Source: Sphingobacteriales bacterium (GTDB taxonomy: Bacteria > Bacteroidota > Bacteroidia > Chitinophagales > UBA2359). Taken from it: a stretch of 64,000 nt of DNA. The notes beneath the pieces were generated by a model that did not search any database, was not told the DNA's origin, and saw only the letters and a program-made list of their open reading frames with translations. The stretch is taken from contig CP064999.1 of NCBI GenBank assembly GCA_016700115.1, positions 186,001 through 250,000 of the forward strand, in the 5' to 3' direction. This document shows positions 58,281 through 64,000 of this stretch, piece after piece. The position numbers were made by a program, and so were the translations under genes. How positions within the stretch are numbered: position 1 is the stretch's first letter; the number at the start of each line of letters is the position of its first letter.

Positions 58281-61200
58281 TTAGTGAAGCACTGACAATT
58301 TAAACTGTTGTGCAAATCCGTTTTCTCCGGTTAAGGTAACCATATAAAGTCCATTGGGCAAATGAGATGCATCAAAAGGAACGGTATAAAGTTCTCCGGC
58401 TTCAGCAACTCCATCATACAATTGTGCGATTTGTTTGCCGTCAATGCTGTGAACCATTACTGATGCTTTGGCAGTTTCATTCATCATGAACTCAATGGTG
58501 GTAAGTTGGTTTACAGGGTTGGGATAGGCAGTCAGAGATTGACCTTCTGCCAATTTTCCGCGTCCACGATTTTCTTTCGGAACCCAGAACCAGCCAAAGG
58601 TTTCTTCACCGCTACAGTCAGTAACTACTACAATATACCAGCCTGAAGGCAATCCGGTGATAGTGGCACTATTTGGAGGAGTACCCACCCAGTTGGAAGG
58701 ACCTGACCATGCATAACTGTAGCCTGGGCAAACGGGAGTACCGCCTGCCACAGTCAAGGCAATTGCACCGGTGGCAGTGCCATTATCGGCAGTAATAAGT
58801 GCATTGGCAATGCTCAAGATAGGCGAACCGGCAGCATTGGTAAACACCTGAGTTTCACCACAGCCGAATGCGTCGTCTAAAGTAAGTGTCCAAATGGCAG
58901 ATGCCTGATAGGTAACATCAATAGTAGCTCCCGGAGAATCTGCCGAGCCGTTGTTGTCGGTATCAACCAAACTATAAACAATGGTGTAGCTGGCAAATCC
59001 ACCGGTAACACTAAAGCTTACATCATAAGGCAGGGTTCCGCCGGCTACAACTATTTGATAAACGCTATAAAAAGTTCCGCCCGATCCGTCAACGATGACT
59101 TCAGCAGAAACGATTTGTAAGGCCGGAGGCTCGGTAATGGTTACGGTTTTTGTACAAATACATCCGTTGACATCAGTAACAGTTACCGTATAAGTACCGG
59201 CAACCAAACCGGAGATGTTGGCACTTGTTGCACCATTGCTCCAGCTATAGCTATAAGGTCCTACTCCGCCTGAAGCGGTAGCGCTTGCGGTGCCTGTCGC
59301 ATCGCCGTTGCAGTTTACATTGGTAGAAGTAGCGTTGCAATTTAATGCCGGCGGTTGGGTAATATTGACCAAACTGACCAAAGAACATCCCTGAGCATTC
59401 GTAACCGTAACGAAATAGCTACCTGCCGATAAACCGGAAGCAGTTGCACCTGTAGCACCGGTACTCCAACTGTAGGTATGACCTGTGCCGCCAACAGGAA
59501 TAACTGTTGCAGAACCATTGCTACCTCCAAAACAACTCACGTTGGTGGTGTTAAAGGTAACCGTAATTTTAGCAACATGAACCGTAAAGGAGCAAGTAGA
59601 AGTTGCGCCGATATTATCGGTAGCTGTATAAGTAACCGTAGTGAAGCCGTTGGGGAAGAACCCACCCGAAGTATGAGAACCTGTTACAGTTGGTGTACTG
59701 CAATCGTCTGTAGCTGTCGGGGCTATCCATGTGGCAGTATTTGCACAGGTGGTTATATTTGCCGGGCAGGCGGTAAGAACAGGAGGATTGTTTGCTTCTG
59801 CAATCACCGTAATTGTTGAAGTTCCGGTCGTAGTGTTATACCCGTCCATCTGAACGTAATATGTTGTACCGGGAGTTACACAAACATTATTGATTGAGGA
59901 GGCAAAACCGGGATTAAAGTCGTCGTTGGCTGCAAGCAAAGTTGCACCTCCTGATAACACATCTGAGCAGGATGCTGCTGAATACAATGCTAATTGGTTG
60001 TCAAAACCGGTAGAAGAAATGGTTACTTTACCCGTTGCAGGACCGACAAGTGTAAACCAAACAGAGTGGCTGATGGTACTATTGCACCAACCCGTTTGTG
60101 TGCTACATCCTGTAGCCGGAGGCACAGGTTCGCCGGCTTCTGTAGTTGCACCGGTATTATAATAAGGCGGGTTTGCACCCAAAACCAAAGGTATTGCTGA
60201 ACATACATTGTCATTTGCAGGGGGCGGAAGGCAGGTAACATTCAGGGTAAATGCACCTGTATTGGTAGAGAATCCTGTAACTAATACATAGTATGTAGTG
60301 CCAAGTGTGGCAGTAAAGGTGAGCTGTGACTGTAATCCACAGAAATCATCATTGCCGGCTACACAAACCAAAGCACCACAAGTACCTGAAAAAACGCCTA
60401 TTTTTGTATCATAACCGCTACCGCACAAACTTAGTGTTACTAAACCACTCGCGCCTGTAAGATTATACCAAACACCCGGTGCGGTTGTTAAAGTCGTTGT
60501 ACAGGTTCCGGCGGAAGGGTCTGTTGTTTGGCCAACCGTGCTTCCTGTATAAGTGCCTCCACAAGATATGGGCAAAGCACCTGCACAAACATCAAAGGTG
60601 GGTGCGGTACATGCCACACTTCTAATCCGGCAAGTAGCCTGATCGCCACATGCGGTATTCAAATGGGTATAAAAGCGGACGACACCTGTGAATGTAGCTG
60701 ACCAGGTTGCTGAACCAAATCCGATAGCATAACTGATTGTGCCAGCTGCATCGCTGATGGTGATAAAGTCGGTTGCTACAGAACTGCTAAATGTGTAATT
60801 GTTGCCATTGACCACATTCACATTTGAATATTCGCTGGCATAACCACAGGTAGTGATGGATTGAGCGGTTCCTGTACAGGTCGGGGTAAAGGTAATTGAC
60901 GGGTAAGGACTGGTATAAAAATTCGTAAAACAAGGAGCCGGTGCTGTGCAAGCTACTGCACGGACGGTACAACCTGTCATTGCGCCGCAGGTTGGTGGGC
61001 CTGCAGTATGTGTATAAAAGCGAACAACTCCGGTTATATTGGCTGCCCAGGTTACAGGTGTAACGCCACTTGCCAAAACGGTAGTTCCTCCTGCATCGCT
61101 GATGGTAATAAAGTAGGTGCCTACCGAACTGCTGAACGTGTAGTTATTACCACTAACAACATTGACATTGGAATACTCGCTCGCATAAGCACAAGTGGTA

Positions 61201-62486
61201 ATGGTTTGAGTACCGCTGCCGCAGGTAGGAGTAAAAGTAGTACTTGGGTATGGGCTTGAATAGGTGTTGTTTAAACAACCGGGTATGGGTACACTACAGG
61301 CCACACTTTTAGTCCGGCAAACTGATTCAGCACCACAAGCGCTGTTGGTATGTGTATAGAACCGGATGACTCCGGTAGTATTGGCAGTCCAGGTTACCGG
61401 AGTAGTACCGGCAGCTAGAACCGTTGTTCCGGCAGCATCGCCTATGGTAATATAATCTGTTACTACTGAACTGGAAAATGTGTAAATATTGCCACTAATC
61501 ACATTGACATTAGAATATTCACTTCCATATCCACAGGTTGTTATGGCTTGAGCTCCACTGCCACAAGTTGGGGTAAAAGTAGCGGAGGGAAATAGCCCGT
61601 TTACTGCCGTTAAACAACCGGGAATGGCTGTAGTACAAGCCACACTTTTAACCCGGCAAACCCCCGCAGCATCACAAGCACTACTGACGTGTGTATAAAA
61701 GCGGGCAACTCCGGTATAGGTGGCAACCCAGTTGACCGGGGAAGTGCCGGCAACATACGAAACAGTTCCTGCAGCATCGCTGATGGTAATAAAATCGGTT
61801 GCTACCGAACTGGAAAAAGTATAAGAGTTACCGCTGACAACATTCACATTTGAATATTCACTGGCGAAACCGCAGGTTGTGATGGTTTGTGCGCCGCTGC
61901 CACAAGTAGGGGTAAAAGTAGTGGAGGGGTAAAGCCCGTAAGCAGCCGTTAAACAACCGCTTGGAGGCGGAGCAGTTATAGAAAATACTGCACCGGCAGC
62001 ACACGGAGAGGGCGGTGAAGGCCATGAATCAAAGACGACATAATATTCTGTTCCGGCAGTTACGCCTACTGTTGAAGATATATTTCCTACGCCGGTATTT
62101 GTTGTTACAGCAACTGCACAAATGCCACCGGCACCCGGACATCCATTGAACAGCCAAATAGAACACCAAGTTTGTGTGGTATTCAAGGAAATGGTAATGG
62201 TTCCAGTTGAAGTTGGTGTAAATTTGTACATAGCTTCAGTTCCTCCGAGGTAAGAAGTTGAACCGGTTCCACTTACTACTGCTCCGGCACATTGAATGCC
62301 ATTTGCAGCGATTACATCATTTGCTGCCCCGCACACCAAAGTCTGATTTGTAACCGGTAAGACCACAGTAGATGCTGCTGCACAGGTTGTAGCATTTGCT
62401 TCTTGTTGAATAAAGCCAAAACAGCTTAATAAGACAATCAATACAAGTGCAGAAACGCACTTTAAGGTTGGATAAAATTTTAACAT
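58281..62486 (-). CDS. Large T9SS-secreted repeat protein
   Basis: A 1401-residue secreted protein. After an N-terminal signal (ALVLIVLLSCFGFIQQEANA) comes a beta domain with pre-peptidase-like features, then four tandem repeats of about 115 residues (each with FTPTCGSGAQ, ITTCGYASEYSNVNVV, YTFSSSVATDFITISDAAG and VRFYTHxxxAC). Two bacterial pre-peptidase C-terminal-like domains, a HYR-like domain (NNPPVLTACPANITTCANTATWIAPTATDDCS), two SprB-type repeats (VSCFGGSNGSATV, VNCNGDATGTASA) and a further Ig-like domain follow. The end is a type A sorting domain: YPNPVNQLTTIEFMMNETAKASVMVHSIDGK and the terminal GLYMVTLTGENGFAQQFKLSVLH. It is an exported, probably surface-bound, adhesin-like protein without catalytic signature. 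Confidence 0.9.
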   Translation of the reverse strand: MLKFYPTLKCVSALVLIVLLSCFGFIQQEANATTCAAASTVVLPVTNQTLVCGAANDVIAANGIQCAGAVVSGTGSTSYLGGTEAMYKFTPTSTGTITISLNTTQTWCSIWLFNGCPGAGGICAVAVTTNTGVGNISSTVGVTAGTEYYVVFDSWPSPPSPCAAGAVFSITAPPPSGCLTAAYGLYPSTTFTPTCGSGAQTITTCGFASEYSNVNVVSGNSYTFSSSVATDFITISDAAGTVSYVAGTSPVNWVATYTGVARFYTHVSSACDAAGVCRVKSVACTTAIPGCLTAVNGLFPSATFTPTCGSGAQAITTCGYGSEYSNVNVISGNIYTFSSSVVTDYITIGDAAGTTVLAAGTTPVTWTANTTGVIRFYTHTNSACGAESVCRTKSVACSVPIPGCLNNTYSSPYPSTTFTPTCGSGTQTITTCAYASEYSNVNVVSGNNYTFSSSVGTYFITISDAGGTTVLASGVTPVTWAANITGVVRFYTHTAGPPTCGAMTGCTVRAVACTAPAPCFTNFYTSPYPSITFTPTCTGTAQSITTCGYASEYSNVNVVNGNNYTFSSSVATDFITISDAAGTISYAIGFGSATWSATFTGVVRFYTHLNTACGDQATCRIRSVACTAPTFDVCAGALPISCGGTYTGSTVGQTTDPSAGTCTTTLTTAPGVWYNLTGASGLVTLSLCGSGYDTKIGVFSGTCGALVCVAGNDDFCGLQSQLTFTATLGTTYYVLVTGFSTNTGAFTLNVTCLPPPANDNVCSAIPLVLGANPPYYNTGATTEAGEPVPPATGCSTQTGWCNSTISHSVWFTLVGPATGKVTISSTGFDNQLALYSAASCSDVLSGGATLLAANDDFNPGFASSINNVCVTPGTTYYVQMDGYNTTTGTSTITVIAEANNPPVLTACPANITTCANTATWIAPTATDDCSTPTVTGSHTSGGFFPNGFTTVTYTATDNIGATSTCSFTVHVAKITVTFNTTNVSCFGGSNGSATVIPVGGTGHTYSWSTGATGATASGLSAGSYFVTVTNAQGCSLVSLVNITQPPALNCNATSTNVNCNGDATGTASATASGGVGPYSYSWSNGATSANISGLVAGTYTVTVTDVNGCICTKTVTITEPPALQIVSAEVIVDGSGGTFYSVYQIVVAGGTLPYDVSFSVTGGFASYTIVYSLVDTDNNGSADSPGATIDVTYQASAIWTLTLDDAFGCGETQVFTNAAGSPILSIANALITADNGTATGAIALTVAGGTPVCPGYSYAWSGPSNWVGTPPNSATITGLPSGWYIVVVTDCSGEETFGWFWVPKENRGRGKLAEGQSLTAYPNPVNQLTTIEFMMNETAKASVMVHSIDGKQIAQLYDGVAEAGELYTVPFDASHLPNGLYMVTLTGENGFAQQFKLSVLH

Positions 62487-62549
62487 ATTTTGGAAATTTT
62501 TAGTGATAAAGCAATATTTGTTTGATAATTTTATTTAAGATTAGAGCCT

Positions 62550-63014
62550 CTATTTCACCACCTTATAAAGTTCGGGGTGTGCGTCAATATGGTCGCGTTT
62601 TGCCTGAGGCATTTGGATATACTCCGAGTAAGGGATTTCTTGTATTTGAGAGGTTTGAGGTGTGGCAGGTTGTGCCGTGCTTTGAGTTGCAGGAACCGTT
62701 TGATTAGCTGCCGGATTTCCGGCATTCATGCTTTCTACCCATGCCCGGTATCCTTCGGGATCGTTGTTATACAAATTTTCTTTTGCCTGTGAATAGTTTT
62801 GTTCATCTACCTCAGGATTTCCTGTCGGTGTATAACCGGGTAAATTTGACTTAGGGTCAACTTGTTTGCTGTCTTCAGCCATTGTAGCTCGCCTTTCCTC
62901 TCCACTTTTTTGTTGAGTTGAAGTTTGGCTCTTGTCCGCCGCTTTCTTATTACAGGCGTTAAAACTAAAAACAGTAAAGGTCAGGATAAGAAGTAAAATT
63001 AAAGAGCTGCGCAT
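62550..63014 (-). CDS. Small lipoprotein, unknown function
   Basis: A 154-residue predicted lipoprotein: MRSSLILLLILTFTVFSFNAC with lipobox Cys 21, followed by a Lys/Ser/Gln-rich tail. The mature region is polar and disordered-looking with a PATQSTAQPATPQTSQ stretch; the last 30 residues (EIPYSEYIQMPQAKRDHIDAHPELYKVV) may fold as a short helix pair. I recognise no family. It lies upstream of the 1401-residue gene on the same strand, with 63 bp between, and could be co-transcribed. Confidence 0.7.
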   Translation of the reverse strand: MRSSLILLLILTFTVFSFNACNKKAADKSQTSTQQKSGEERRATMAEDSKQVDPKSNLPGYTPTGNPEVDEQNYSQAKENLYNNDPEGYRAWVESMNAGNPAANQTVPATQSTAQPATPQTSQIQEIPYSEYIQMPQAKRDHIDAHPELYKVVK

Positions 63015-63674
63015 TTTTTAATTTTAATGTGGGTAATTGGTGGTTTCCTTTTGATTTTAACATTCAGGATGATTATATAAATCTATCTCTCTTGAAAGTC
63101 TGTAGTTCGGGTTTATTTGGTTTTTTTACAAGTTTTAATCCTATTATTAGCCTTCCTGAAAGTTTTCTATGGAATAAAGATAATAATTTACTTTGCAAAT
63201 GTAGGAATCTATTCATAAAAATTGCTTTTGCTGGCAATAAAAAAAATTTTTTCACTTCGTTTTTCAAATATTTAACATTGTCATACCAATTACAACACTG
63301 ACTTTTCTTTTGTTGTTTGCCCGACTGATATTGTTTGAAATTATCAGCAGGATTTTGATTGGCGTGAATTTATGTGATGTTTAGTTTGCAGTTCATCTGT
63401 CCTTTTAAATTTACAAAATTGTAAAACTTGAAAAAGAACTTCCATAACCTGAACACCTGAACCGGTATAAGGCAACTTCCTCACATCTCCCGGCGAACCT
63501 GAAGCATGACTACCTTTGATATTGGAATTAAATTTTCAAAGAAAAAAAGGGATGATAAGACACAATATAGTCTGTTTACTTCGGCTTTTGCGATGTCAAA
63601 CATAATTTGAAAAAAAGCTCAAAGAGAAATAGTATCAAAGCTATAAGGTTTTTAATAAACGTACATTTAAACAA
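63015..63674. other. AT-rich gene-free region
   Basis: About 660 bp of low-complexity AT-rich DNA. A 90-codon plus-strand frame (63029-63301) has Phe/Leu-rich composition with no family resemblance and is not supported. Confidence 0.4.
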
Positions 63675-63708
63675 AAATAGGCTGCCCGACAATTCGGACA
63701 GCCTATTT
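63675..63708 (-). terminator. Terminator of the dockerin-like gene
   Basis: Arms AAATAGGCTGCCCG and CGGACAGCCTATTT (13 of 14 pairing) around a 6-nt loop are followed on the minus strand by a T run (TTTTTGTTTAAATG). They lie 25 bp after the stop at 63733. Confidence 0.75.
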
Positions 63709-63732
63709 CAGATTTTAAATCAACGCTGAAGG

Positions 63733-64000
63733 CTAATATCTGATTTGGTTGATTCCTATATGGCTTGAATTTAACTGGTAAAGATTGAAATCAGCAGTAT
63801 TGACATGTCTGTCTAAATTGCCGTCGGAATCTCTGTATTGATTTGTAGAGGGATTTTGCGAGAAGAAAACATTAAAATCGGCATAATTGATGATGCCATT
63901 TCCGTCAAAATCACCGGCAAAACAAGCGGCCACATTGTTGCTCATCAGTTTTTGTTGATTGTTGCCATAGGTGGTAGCAACTTTGGTCGTAAAATCATAA
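63733..64000 (-). CDS. Dockerin-like C-terminus of a secreted protein (partial)
   Basis: The 5' part is outside the window; the frame is open from 63999. The visible 88 residues end in a pair of calcium-loop-like segments: FAGDFDGNGIINYADFNVFFSQNP and YRDSDGNLDRHVNTADFNLYQLNSSHIGINQIRY. The DxDGNG and DSDGN loops with following ADFN helices are typical of dockerin type I-like C-termini of Bacteroidota secreted proteins. An ATG at 63945 exists but lies inside the domain. A terminator follows 25 bp downstream. Confidence 0.8.
   Translation of the reverse strand, partial: YDFTTKVATTYGNNQQKLMSNNVAACFAGDFDGNGIINYADFNVFFSQNPSTNQYRDSDGNLDRHVNTADFNLYQLNSSHIGINQIRY

Noticed and set aside
63029..63301. 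90-codon plus-strand frame
   Set aside because: Phe/Leu-rich composition expected from AT-rich intergenic sequence; no motif or homology sign.
1..64000. tRNA and rRNA genes
   Set aside because: I looked for the T-loop and acceptor patterns in the gene-free stretches and found none that could fold as a tRNA; no rRNA-like sequence was seen.

Overview
The window reads as a chromosome segment of a Bacteroidota bacterium, most like the Chitinophagales/Saprospiria type found as metagenome-derived genomes. The evidence is a type IX secretion C-terminal sorting domain with SprB-type and PKD-like repeats on large secreted proteins, an outer-membrane beta-barrel TonB-dependent receptor, DUF4175, DUF4476, paired DUF1501/DUF1800 genes, SPII lipoproteins with acidic residues after the lipobox, and almost no Shine-Dalgarno sequences. 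No rRNA, tRNA or CRISPR array was seen.

Layout. 1-5.0 kb: core genes (acyl-CoA dehydrogenase, TatC, MurB) and AT-rich intergenic DNA. 5.5-6.7 kb: a secreted protein that ends inside a PKD-like domain. 7.3-13.2 kb (minus strand): a restriction-modification-like operon of two partial N6-adenine methylases, a RhuM-family gene and a GIY-YIG/SF2-helicase protein; a 96-bp leftover of a second allele of the helicase 5' end lies between the methylase and rhuM. 13.6 kb: PaiB-like gene. 14.4-19.9 kb (minus strand): a tandem array of one full-length lipoprotein metallopeptidase (HELAH) and two orphan C-terminal pieces of it, alternating with two small lipoproteins and the stump of a third. A conserved hairpin follows each peptidase stop, and an 11-G run lies in the full-length gene. 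20.25-21.74 kb: an IS4-family element with 19-bp inverted ends and a 6-bp target duplication, its transposase broken by frameshifts.

22.2-36 kb: housekeeping and envelope genes (sucA-sucB, PepSY membrane protein, DUF4476 protein, O-methyltransferase, the large coiled-coil DUF4175 protein, an anti-sigma-type ATPase, YbeY, a TonB-type receptor). 36.2-38.5 kb (minus strand): arsenic operon arsR-arsM-arsC-aquaporin with two similar candidate ArsR operators. 38.8-45.9 kb is accessory: a histone-deacetylase-fold enzyme, an IS5-like remnant, a 1004-residue TPR-CHAT protein, a DUF6922/AbiEii-type toxin-antitoxin pair and a frameshifted TPR gene.

46-64 kb: mnmE and a small membrane protein, an FAH-family hydrolase, an operon of an ABC-2 exporter permease with three phytanoyl-CoA-dioxygenase-like genes (four domains), a lipoprotein, DUF1800-DUF1501, a 21-bp x 21 minisatellite, a 1401-residue T9SS surface protein, a lipoprotein, and the C-terminus of a dockerin-like gene cut by the window end.

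The best candidate for an undescribed system is the peptidase/lipoprotein array. A full-length exported enzyme, a partner lipoprotein, orphan C-terminal cassettes and further partner genes, with variable patches between near-identical flanks, resemble the layout of polymorphic toxin-immunity loci. The RhuM-containing restriction locus with its allele-replacement scar is second.
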